Assembly: GCA_017651265.1 (NCBI GenBank)
Contig: JAGCDO010000044.1
Span: 1 to 44,281 of the forward strand
Length of the DNA: 44,281 nt
Source of the DNA: Prevotella sp.
GTDB lineage: Bacteria; Bacteroidota; Bacteroidia; Bacteroidales; Bacteroidaceae
Reading direction: 5' to 3'
Shown: piece by piece, positions 9,678-18,400 of the stretch
Layout of the letters: the number at the start of each line of letters is the position of its first letter
How positions within the stretch are numbered: the first letter of the stretch is position 1
Program-made: the position numbers and the translations under genes
The notes under the pieces: model-generated
What the model saw: only the letters and a program-made list of their open reading frames with translations
Database searches by the model: none
Told to the model about the DNA's origin: nothing

Positions 9678-9756
9678 CGGAAATAATTAGGAATAAAATC
9701 GTATTCGATGGATTTTTTATTCATCGACTACAACGGTGTCTTCCATCAGTACTTTC

Positions 9757-11874
9757 TTATTGCTCCACCATCCTATATACTTTCCCTTGATTGGTTCTGC
9801 GCACCTCGAAATTAAACTGGGTGTCGTTCAGGGCATTGCCCATAGCCGTATTACTGATTCCCGGATCAAACGAGGCATAGTAGCAACTCAGAATCTCTTT
9901 GATCTCATCAATGGAGAGCCAGCGGGCCTCTTCCGACGGCTTAGGACTTCGGAAGGTGCCTGCAATCATTTCCTCAAGGGTATAGAGCTGCTGATAGCAT
10001 TCGTTCTCCTTGATCAGTTCGGCAATCTCCACATCATTCAGCCAGAAGCGTTCACCGTTATTGAACAGGTGGAGAGCCTGGGCAAAGAGCTGCTGGTGAT
10101 TCAACGAGTCGTCGTAGTTGATATGTCCTGTCACGCCGATGCAGGCAAAACGGCGGGATCCTGTAGGATCAGTCAGCGGCTTTCGTTTGTTGGTGGTACC
10201 GATGAATGAGGTGTATCTGCGGTATTGCTTGATGGTCTTACCGTAAGGCGGACGGAACTTCACATCAGCCGACGAGAGCAGGTATTTCAGAACCACCTGC
10301 TGACTCTTGGTGGTCTTGTCGAACTCATCGATGTTGATCAGGGCGAATGAGGTAAGCGCGATGTTCAGGTCGAACTCGTTCTTGAAGTTGATCTTGTCGT
10401 TGTAGTAGTCGCGCAGTTCCGGCGGCAGGATGATTTTACAGAAACGCGTCTTTCCGCAGCCCTGTCTGCCAATCAGCAAGGGAACCAATGCATTACCTGT
10501 CAGTTGTTTGTCGCTTTCACGCCACTGGGCCACCATACCCGTGAGCCACATCTTCAGGTACTTTTCCCAATGGGGCTGATCTGTCGGCACACGCCCAGCG
10601 AGTTCCTTGATATAGTCATGACCGTCCCACTGAGGCAGCTTGTCGAGCCAGGTGTTCACAGGATCATACTGTTCGATACGTGTGGAGTCGATGAAACGAT
10701 TCACGTTCTTGTCCCACGCTTTCAGTCCCAGTTCCACAGCCCTGAGCGTCATATCGTTCCTTACTTCTTCGGTCAGCGGCTTGTAGGTCTGGTCATTGCT
10801 GTATCTCTCTCGATATTCGGCCACACCAGTCATGAGGTTCTTACGCATAAAGAAGTTCGCATTGAGGAAAATCTCGGTCCTCATGGCCTGGATGGTCTCT
10901 TCAGGAACACTTTTCAGCGGTTTGAAAGGATGTTTCTCCAGATAGTCTTCCTGCAGGGTAACGGCATATACCGAATCAAAAATGTTCCTTACCAGTATCT
11001 CGTCCCTGCCCAATACTGGATGACTGAGTGTGAGTTGTTGTGCTTGCGCCATGGGGATGCCCTCGTTCAGACAGGCTGTGGCCACTCGCATCAGCAGTTC
11101 CATCTCCCGTTGTTCATCAGGCAATTCAAAATACCGCCCCAGGACATTGTTCACGATGAAGAGCCAATTGAGGTGATAAGTCCTGTCAATCGTTCTTCCG
11201 GGCATCAGACTGTCACTTTCCTCACTGATGCTGACGGGTTCTTGCTGCTCAGGCTTTTTAGTATCTGCCAGGAAGGCTCGCGCCTCAGGGTTGAAGAACA
11301 CCTCCGGGTCGGCACTCAAATAAACCGTGCGATCCAGTCTCGGCTCCAGGTATTCGATGTTCATCTGGAACTGGTTCTGATAGGCCAGCCGCGCCGTCTC
11401 GTACAGATTCTTATGGAACTGCCGAATCTCCTCTTCCTCCTTGGGCAATGATCCTTTTTCATATAGTTCGCCCCTGCACACAATCTTCACACTCTTCCCC
11501 GACCCGCCGAGAAAGGCCATCAGCGTCTCAGGCATCTTACTGGCCTGGTTCCTAAGCGTGACGGCCTGCTCATAGCTATCCAGACCGTTCAGTTCCAGTA
11601 CCACCAGACCGTTGTAGCTTACCATCAGCCGTTCATGATTCTTGTGAGCATATTCTGCAGCGAAACAGATACGGGGCAGATTGATGTCAGTACTGAAATC
11701 CGTCAATACCTGTCCGTCCGCTTGTCTTTCTGTTCTCATCAGATGGTACACTTGACGAATCTGTTTCACTTCCTTGGCCACGCTTCCTTCACGGATAGCC
11801 ATGGCTACATTCGTGAGTTCCTCACGGTTAATCACTTCTTTTCTACGACTAATTTTAAGAATTGTTACCTTCAT
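9757..11874 (-). CDS. VirE/BT4734-type primase-helicase-like protein
   Basis: A 705-residue protein. Residues about 1-190 resemble the BT4734-like/VirE_N domain, which is related to archaeo-eukaryotic primases. The centre and C-terminus resemble the VirE/VapE-type P-loop NTPase with Walker A GRQGCGKT (Lys475) and Walker B FALINIDEFDK, followed by GTTNKRKPLTDPTGSRRF (sensor and arginine region), and then a DUF3874-like tail. Such proteins are common on Bacteroidetes mobile elements and are thought to act in element replication; that role is inference here. A good promoter precedes it, and an iteron-like array begins just beyond that promoter. No integrase or relaxase is seen nearby, so any mobile element would be a remnant. 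Confidence 0.82.
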   Translation of the reverse strand: MKVTILKISRRKEVINREELTNVAMAIREGSVAKEVKQIRQVYHLMRTERQADGQVLTDFSTDINLPRICFAAEYAHKNHERLMVSYNGLVVLELNGLDSYEQAVTLRNQASKMPETLMAFLGGSGKSVKIVCRGELYEKGSLPKEEEEIRQFHKNLYETARLAYQNQFQMNIEYLEPRLDRTVYLSADPEVFFNPEARAFLADTKKPEQQEPVSISEESDSLMPGRTIDRTYHLNWLFIVNNVLGRYFELPDEQREMELLMRVATACLNEGIPMAQAQQLTLSHPVLGRDEILVRNIFDSVYAVTLQEDYLEKHPFKPLKSVPEETIQAMRTEIFLNANFFMRKNLMTGVAEYRERYSNDQTYKPLTEEVRNDMTLRAVELGLKAWDKNVNRFIDSTRIEQYDPVNTWLDKLPQWDGHDYIKELAGRVPTDQPHWEKYLKMWLTGMVAQWRESDKQLTGNALVPLLIGRQGCGKTRFCKIILPPELRDYYNDKINFKNEFDLNIALTSFALINIDEFDKTTKSQQVVLKYLLSSADVKFRPPYGKTIKQYRRYTSFIGTTNKRKPLTDPTGSRRFACIGVTGHINYDDSLNHQQLFAQALHLFNNGERFWLNDVEIAELIKENECYQQLYTLEEMIAGTFRSPKPSEEARWLSIDEIKEILSCYYASFDPGISNTAMGNALNDTQFNFEVRRTNQGKVYRMVEQ

Positions 11875-11900
11875 AATATTACGATTTTTAAAAATTCACG

Positions 11901-11932
11901 CAAAGGTACACAAAAAATCGCGGAAATCCAAA
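11901..11932 (-). promoter_or_regulatory. promoter of the VirE-type gene
   Basis: Minus-strand TACCTTTG (11901-11908) with TTTG (11929-11932) about 20 bp upstream matches the Bacteroidetes -7/-33 pair. The first repeat of the iteron-like array starts 27 bp beyond the -33 element. Confidence 0.65.
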
Positions 11933-11958
11933 TAAACAAAGGGAAATCCATCAATTTT

Positions 11959-12310
11959 AACATACACAAAGGGTACACCAACATACACTATACGGGCTTC
12001 AACATACACGCAACATACACGCGAGATTCACAAACGAGTTTTGTTCCCAACGTGGGAATAAATTGTTCCCAACGTGGGAATGTCGAGTAAGAAGCCTCGT
12101 TGCTATAAGTAAGTGGCCAAGTTTGAGGTGGTAATCAGCCTAGTTACTATGAGAAAGTGCCATAGTTTTTATGCGCAAGTAACCTACTTAGCAGTGTATG
12201 TTGCGTGTATGTTATAGGGGCTATAGTGTATGTTAGTGTATGTTGCGTGTATGTTGAAACAACCATTTTCCTCGTACATATAGGCTTTTCCAGCAAAATC
12301 CGTGTATGTT
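11959..12310. repeat. iteron-like array: ten copies of GTGTATGTT in two opposed blocks
   Basis: AACATACAC starts at 11959, 11980, 12001 and 12012, and its complement GTGTATGTT starts at 12194, 12205, 12226, 12236, 12247 and 12302. The start-to-start steps are 21, 21, 11 and then 11, 21, 10, 11, 55 bp, all close to whole helical turns. The two blocks point in opposite directions around a 170-bp centre that holds two palindromes. This non-coding stretch (11875-12443) contains no plausible gene. The form resembles iterons of plasmid or phage origins bound by an initiator; function is inferred. Confidence 0.8.
12041..12081. repeat. two phased palindromes (operator-like)
   Basis: TTGTTCCCAACGTGGGAAT occurs at 12041-12059 and 12063-12081, an exact copy with a 22-bp period (two helical turns). 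Each holds the inverted repeat TTCCCA-ACG-TGGGAA. They sit between the two opposed iteron blocks and look like paired sites for a dimeric DNA-binding protein. Confidence 0.75.
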
Positions 12311-12358
12311 GCGCCGGTTTTGTGTATTCAAAAATTGGATTGTTAGGTTTTGCATCAC

Positions 12359-12439
12359 GATATCTATGCTTTCAGGCGCCAATACCTATGCTTTCAGGCT
12401 CCAATACCATAGGTTTTAGAACGTAAAAGCATAGATATC
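12359..12439. repeat. 22-bp tandem repeat enclosed by a 14-bp inverted repeat
   Basis: Two 22-bp units lie head to tail at 12364-12385 and 12386-12407 with one mismatch (G at 12378, T at 12400). They are enclosed by the perfect inverted repeat GATATCTATGCTTT (12359-12372) and AAAGCATAGATATC (12426-12439). The DUF1016 relic begins immediately to the right. Confidence 0.75.
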
Positions 12440-12443
12440 ACGT

Positions 12444-12888
12444 ATCAATCGCGAAGTGCTTGGAAATCAGCGTGCAGAGTATGGAAAGCAAATTGTGTCG
12501 ACAGTGTCGACACAAATCACGTGGTCACATATTGTAGAGATATTACCTCTCAAGGATACCCTTCAAAGTGAGTTTTATCTGACTCTCGCTGCATCAGAGA
12601 GATGGAGTGTTCGCCAACTCCGCAAGGAAATCGATGGTATGCTTTATGAACGCACAGCCATCAGCGGCAAGCCCGATCAGTTTATAAAACAAGAATTGTC
12701 GGAACTGCGCGATAATGCCACGCTGACCCCTGATTTGGTCTTCAAGAGTCCATATTTCTTGGAGTTTACAGGCTTGAAGGGTATGTATAGCGAGAAAAGC
12801 CGAATTGCCATCACGCGAAGTGCTACGACTACAGATACAGAAATCCCTAGAGGCAGCTAAGGCGCGCTTTGAGAATCTTATTGAGTAG
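12444..12888 (+). pseudogene. decayed DUF1016 (YhcG/PDDEXK-type) nuclease-family gene
   Basis: The reading frame beginning INREVLGNQRAEYGKQIV continues into TQITWSHIVEILPLK, then ERWSVRQLRKEIDGMLYERTA, and ends LEFTGLKGMYSEK. All of these are characteristic of DUF1016 N-terminal regions. About 30-40 residues normally found between KQIV and TQITWSH are absent, and the junction lies in a tandem GTGTCGACA duplication. After GMYSEK the frame shifts, and the remaining coherent frame reads LPSREVLRLQIQKSLEAAKA to a stop at 12886-12888, so the catalytic C-terminal half is gone. The gene has also lost its start. It is a relic with no expected activity. Confidence 0.75.
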
Positions 12889-12996
12889 AAACATAACGAG
12901 AAGGAGATTGCCGCACTGACAGAATGGTTGGTGCGGTTTTCTTTGCCTCAAAACAAAATTCTTCTCCTGATTATTCCATTGTATTGTTTTTTTTCG

Positions 12997-13004
12997 TATC
13001 TTTG
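12997..13004 (+). promoter_or_regulatory. promoter of the restriction-modification leader
   Basis: TATCTTTG fits the -7 consensus, preceded by a T-rich stretch with TTG at 12979-12981 and 12984-12986. It predicts transcription from about 13010, leaving a leader of roughly 420 nt before the mod gene. No closer promoter is seen. Confidence 0.55.
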
Positions 13005-13009
13005 CCCCT

Positions 13010-13430
13010 GCATCTGCCTGTTGCGGCTGTTATGTCATCCGTGGATGACGAAGCTGGTGGGTGGAGCACTACATTGCGGAATAAGCGACACTGTACGCTT
13101 TGTTTTTGGACATTTGAACGTAGGAAACTCAAATCTCAATCAAAGACAAACGCAGAGGTGACGCCTACGGATGTGTATATCATGCGCAGCCGGAGTGTGC
13201 CGAGGGCTAACAGTATGCCCTCACGCACACTTTTGGGTGCATTGTATATATACCGTCTGAGGGTATCGAATCTGTTCGTTCTATTGAGAAGGCACTTCCT
13301 ACGGCCTAAATGTCGGAACGGGCAGAAGGAGATACCCTCGTTCTTTTCTGGTATGTAGTCAAACAAGACGGGCAATCATATAAAAGTCTGCTTATTGTGG
13401 GTATCTGTAGGCGCATGACATAAGAGATAC
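13010..13430 (+). ncRNA. candidate structured leader RNA of the type III R-M operon
   Basis: No credible gene fills this stretch, but several strong stems do. GTCATCC/GGATGAC pairs at 13034-13049. AAGCG/CGCTT pairs at 13083-13100. A nested arm at 13173-13253 has GTATATCATGC with GCATTGTATATATAC, then GTGTGC/GCACAC, then GAGGGC/GCCCTC. A second arm at 13259-13339 has GAGGGTATC/GATACCCTC enclosing an 11-12-bp helix with two G-U pairs (13271-13282 with 13315-13326). CGCCTAC (13162-13168) can pair with GTAGGCG (13407-13413), closing the two arms into one domain just before the mod ATG. It could be a cis-regulatory leader or a separate RNA; I do not recognise it as a named family. Confidence 0.55.
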
Positions 13431-15431
13431 ATGGACAATCTGCATTTATACCACGTGTTGGAAGGGGCACTTAGAATGGAAGATCAATTCTGTGCCACTG
13501 ATGGGCAATTGATAAAGAACAGCATCGTTGAAGCAGCACTTTCACTTCAACCGAATTTGATAAGACTACTACTGGCTAACGAAGAGCTCGCTGCTTGTTT
13601 TTTTACTGATGTAGAAGGCGTGAAGGTTTTTGACAAAGTGAAGTTCCAACGCTTCGTGATGAACAAGTCTTTCTTGGCTGACAGCTATACCTCATATAAG
13701 AATAAAATTGGGCTTACAGATGAGGATGGTAGATACGTTAGTGAGAGCCGTGAGGTGATTCTTTCCTGGCCATACAAAGATTGCATGCTTGAAGGAGGAC
13801 AGACAAAAGAAGATGCCAGGCGTGACGAAATCTTCTGGAGCGAAATACTTGCACCTGATGCCATCAATCGACTGACTGAGCCTAAGGTTTTTACGGAATT
13901 CAAGAGGTTTGATAAGGATGGAGAGCATGATGTAGAACATTTGCTCTCTACTGACAATCTTATCATCAAAGGGAATAATCTTCTGGCCCTCTATTCTCTC
14001 CGCAAAGAATTTGCTGGTAGAATAAAACTGATATACATAGATCCTCCATATTATTTTGTAGCAAATAAGAAGGAGGATACCTTTAACTACAATTCGAACT
14101 TCAAACTTTCCACTTGGTGTACTTTTATGAAGAACCGATTGGAGATAGCCAGAGAATTACTTAGTGACGATGGGGCCATCTTTGTGCAAATCAGCGATGA
14201 CGGCGTTGGTGAACTGCATCTCATTTTGAAAGATGTATTCAATAATGATGGAGAGAACAATTTCATTAACAAGATAACTGTCAAGACAAAATCGCCTTCA
14301 GGATTTGCCAGTGTGAATCCTGGAGTTTTTGAGACGGCAGAATATATTCTTGCTTTTGCAAAGCACAAGTCTCAATGGAAATTCAATCAGCAGTATGTGA
14401 AATCAGAATATGATGCAAACTATGCATTTTATATAACCAACCCAGACCAGCCTTGCTCTGATTGGGTGTTTGAAAGAGTTGATTCTCTTGTTGCAAAGGA
14501 ACTGGGATATTCTGACAAAAAAGCAGCTCTAAAGAAAGTCAACGAGCATCTTTTCATGCAACTCGTAGGTGATTTTGCCTTGAAGAATAAAGAACGTGTA
14601 TTCCGTTTGACAGCAATTAATGATGATGCAGCAGCTGAAGCCGTAGCTCTAAGAGAACAATCGCGATTAAACCCTGAGGCTATCTATAGCCTTGAAAGGC
14701 CAAACAATTACACCTTGTATGTAACGAAAGCGCAAGAAATCGCATTCTACTCAAAGAAAGTTAGAGGAATAGACGGTGAGACAACTCCTAGCATGCAATT
14801 AACGAACATGTGGACGGATATTTCATATGAAGGTATTGCAAAAGAAGGGGGTGTGAAGTTAAAAGGTGGCAAGAAGCCAGAAAGGTTGATTAGAAGAATC
14901 ATAAACATGGCATCCAATCCTGGCGATATTGTTTTGGATTTCTTTTCTGGTAGCGGGACTACAGCTTCTGTAGCATACAAAATGGGGCGTCAGTTTATAA
15001 CTTGCGATCAGCTTGACTCTCAAATAAAAATGTCCATGAAACGCCTAAAGAATGTTTCTGTTGGCGAACAATCGGGAATCAGCAAACTTGTCAACTGGCA
15101 AGGTGGCGGTTCTTTCATTTATTGTGAGTTAGCCAAAGCAAATGATATATTTGTGGACATGATACAGACTGCAACTACTACTGATGAGTTGAAGACAATT
15201 TGGACGCAAATGAAGGAAACCGGATATCTCAGTTACAAGATAAATATTGCTACAATCGATGCTAATGCTTCTGACTTTGAAGCTCTATCTATTGAAGACC
15301 AGAAGCGTTTCCTTATAGAGTGCCTTGACAAGAACATGCTCTACGTACCCTTCAGCGATATTGATAGTGAGGAATATGCTATCAGCGAAGAGGACAAGCG
15401 TTTAACTCGTGAATTCTACAAAAAGGCATAA
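13431..15431 (+). CDS. type III restriction-modification methyltransferase subunit (Mod)
   Basis: A 666-residue DNA adenine N6-methyltransferase. The catalytic motif DPPY (residues 204-207, preceded by IKLIYI) comes before the SAM-binding FSGSG (505-509), the order of beta-class enzymes including EcoP-type Mod. The roughly 250-residue stretch between the motifs would hold the target recognition domain, so the site recognised cannot be read from sequence. The N-terminal region (FWSEILAPDAINRLTEPK, then LIIKGNNLLALYSLRKEF) is typical of Mod. The res gene starts 2 nt after its stop, so the pair is an operon. Base composition is more A+T-rich than the housekeeping genes, which fits acquisition by transfer. 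Confidence 0.93.
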   Translation: MDNLHLYHVLEGALRMEDQFCATDGQLIKNSIVEAALSLQPNLIRLLLANEELAACFFTDVEGVKVFDKVKFQRFVMNKSFLADSYTSYKNKIGLTDEDGRYVSESREVILSWPYKDCMLEGGQTKEDARRDEIFWSEILAPDAINRLTEPKVFTEFKRFDKDGEHDVEHLLSTDNLIIKGNNLLALYSLRKEFAGRIKLIYIDPPYYFVANKKEDTFNYNSNFKLSTWCTFMKNRLEIARELLSDDGAIFVQISDDGVGELHLILKDVFNNDGENNFINKITVKTKSPSGFASVNPGVFETAEYILAFAKHKSQWKFNQQYVKSEYDANYAFYITNPDQPCSDWVFERVDSLVAKELGYSDKKAALKKVNEHLFMQLVGDFALKNKERVFRLTAINDDAAAEAVALREQSRLNPEAIYSLERPNNYTLYVTKAQEIAFYSKKVRGIDGETTPSMQLTNMWTDISYEGIAKEGGVKLKGGKKPERLIRRIINMASNPGDIVLDFFSGSGTTASVAYKMGRQFITCDQLDSQIKMSMKRLKNVSVGEQSGISKLVNWQGGGSFIYCELAKANDIFVDMIQTATTTDELKTIWTQMKETGYLSYKINIATIDANASDFEALSIEDQKRFLIECLDKNMLYVPFSDIDSEEYAISEEDKRLTREFYKKA

Positions 15432-15433
15432 CG

Positions 15434-18400
15434 ATGGCAATAAAGGAATTGTTCTACAATGGGCTGATGAATGGTACGATAAATCGCGTACCACTGCCTG
15501 ACTATTTTGAAACGAGTCTTTCAAGAAAACTCAGGCCATATCAAGTAGAGTGTTTTCGGAACTTCTTGATGTATATTGCTAACGACTTCGATGGCAAGCA
15601 GGCTCGCCCTCATCTGCTGTTTCACATGGCAACAGGTTCTGGCAAAACATTGATAATGGCTGGTGCAATGCTTTATCTCTACGAACAGGGTTACCGCAAC
15701 TTTCTGTTCTTTGTAGATAGCACTAATATCGTAGAGAAAACAAAGGATAACTTTCTCAACGCTGCATCAAGTAAATATCTCTTTGCACCACAGATAGCAA
15801 TCAATGGGAATCGGGTGGAAATCAGGAATGTTGACAACTTCCAGGGTGCGGCAACAGACTGTATAAACCTCTGTCTTTGCACTATTCAAGGGCTTCACTC
15901 AGACTTGAACTCTGAAAAGGAGAATGCGCTGACTTATGATGATTTCACAGACCAGCCTGTTGTCTTGATTTCAGATGAAGCTCACCACATGAATGCCTGG
16001 ACCAAACGCGGTTCTAAGACGAAAGAAGAGGAACAGCACATCAAGAACTGGGAGCAGACTATAACGAACATTTTCAACAAGGATAACGGTGCTTTGCCCA
16101 ACATCTTGCTGGAGTTTACTGCTACTGCTGATCTTTCAGATTCTGCCATTGCCCAGAAATACGAAGATAAAATCATCTTTGACTACCAACTTAAGAAGTT
16201 TCGCGAGGACCGATACTCGAAAGATGTGGAGGTGGTAGAGACCGACCTCGCCCCACTTGACAGAGCGCTTCAGGCAATGATTCTAAGTCAGTATAAGCGT
16301 AAATTGTTTGCTAGCATAAGGCTGAACATCAAGCCCGTTGTGCTATTGAAATCCAAGACCATCCCAGACAACAAAGAAATATATACTGTTTTCATAAGTG
16401 CCGTTTCAAGGCTTGACATAAACGGAGTGAATAGGATACGGGAAAGGGCCAAGGATGATTTGAAGGCAGCTTTTGACTACTTTGACGCACATGCCATCTC
16501 TGCTGAGAATTTGATACTTGAGCTAAAAGAGGAATTCGCAGAAGAACGTCTCCTACTTGTAGATGGGAATAACATTTCTGCGGAAAAGCAACAATTGCTC
16601 AATACGCTTGAAGACCCATCGAATGGTATCCGTGCTATCTTTGCCGTAGATATGCTCAACGAAGGCTGGGATGTGCTGAACCTGTATGATATTGTCAGAC
16701 TATATGATTCACGTGTAGTGGAGAACGGAAAACCGGGCAAAACGACTATTCAGGAAGCCCAGTTGATAGGGCGTGGAGCACGATATATGCCTTTCGCCGA
16801 CCCTAGCCATCCTGAGTTTGAAACCGACAAACGAAAATACGACGGCGACGCATCGAATCCGCTTCGCGTGATAGAGAAACTGCATTATCATAGTGCCCAC
16901 AATCCACGTTATATTCAGGAACTCAAGACTGTACTCAGAGAGAAAGGAATCATACCCGAATCAAGAGTGCAACTCGACCTTTTCCTGAAAAACGATTTCA
17001 AGGGAAGTCGCCTTTACCAAAAAGGTATCGTGTTTACCAACGAACGAAAACCGCTCGCACAATTGGAAGACGATGGAACCATAGGCTGTGCCATACTGAA
17101 AAAGACATTCAAGGTAGTTATGCCTACAGGTAAGATGCGTTCTGGTCTTATCTTTGGCGATGCTGCCCCCAGTGAAGTACTGACGAGTGTCATCATTAGC
17201 ATAAAACTAGAAGAATTGGGCAAGCATATTATACGAACGGCTCTAAACAGTTTTTCAACATACAATTTCAATTCGCTGAAACAACTCTATCCGCAACTCA
17301 AGTCGTGTAAGGAGTTTATCGAGAGCGACAACTATTTGGCAAAACTTGCAGTCAAAGTGAACGGTAGCCAAACATCGCTTGCAGGCTACACACAGGAAGA
17401 CAAGCTGTATATTGCCAGAATGGTGCTGAAAGAGTTGGAACCCATGCTACGGACCAGAGGCAGAAGTTATCGGGGAACAAAAGAATTCAAGCCATCAGAG
17501 TTCTACACGATATTCAGAGACAAGATATCGCTGAACATCTCGATACCGGCCAATGGAAATCAAGAGTTCGGAAAATCGATGAAGACACCGAGCAATCCAG
17601 AATATGCACTCGACCTGCTGAAAGTCAAATGGTATGCCTATAATGACAACTACGGCACATCCGAGGAGAAGGCTCTTGTCAAATATATCGAGAGCAAGAT
17701 GGAGAAGTTCGAAGAGAAGTACGACGAGATATATCTTGTGCGCAATGAAAAGGACTTGAGGATATATGACTTCGCAGAAGGCCGTCCTTTTGAGCCAGAC
17801 TTTGTCCTGTTCCTCCGCGTAAAAGGTTCGAAAGACAAGTATGACAACCTTCAACTCTTCATAGAACCCAAGGGAGATCATCTGCTTGTAACTGACAAAT
17901 GGAAAAATGATTTCTTGAAGCAGATAAAGGCGATGGCAGAAATATCCTGGTGTACCCAAAACGATGATTTCTGTGTTTGGGGTGTTCCTTTCTTCAATGA
18001 AAAGACGAACACAGATTTCGTGGCGACTATGGATGATGAAGTTTTAGGATATATAGACCAAGAATCCGAGGCCCAAGAAGACAAGCCCCAAGAAGACAAG
18101 GGGACGCTGACCATACCAATCTACAACGAATATCACGATGGTTGCTTACCGCTTTATTCGTTCCATGTAGCCTGCGGAATCAATGAAGAGCAGACTAATC
18201 CCAAGGAAGATGCAGGCAGATGGGTAGACGTGTCCGGGAATGGATTTACCCCCGACCCTCAGAAGTATTTTGTAGTCTATGCCAAGGGCAACTCAATGGT
18301 TCCCAAAATTCACGATGGCGACTTGTGTGTTTTTGAATGGGGCAGATATTATGGTGGGTCTCGTAACGGGGAGATTGTCTTAGCCAGAACACCTGCAGAC

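Noticed and set aside
10504-11451. Long plus-strand open frame of 315 codons within the VirE-type gene
   Set aside because: It is antisense to a protein with clear Walker motifs, has no recognisable domain and no promoter; it is a codon-bias shadow.
11959-12310. CRISPR array
   Set aside because: The repeated unit is only 9 bp, occurs in both orientations, has helical rather than spacer-sized intervals, and no cas genes are near.
12924-13358. Reading frames of 144 and 77 codons in the leader before the mod gene, and one of 79 codons on the opposite strand
   Set aside because: They overlap the promoter and strong stems, show no family resemblance and lack plausible starts; a structured RNA explains the region better.
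13010-13430. HEARO/omega RNA or group II intron as the identity of the structured leader
   Set aside because: No IscB/TnpB-type or reverse transcriptase gene is nearby, and I cannot match the expected conserved cores.
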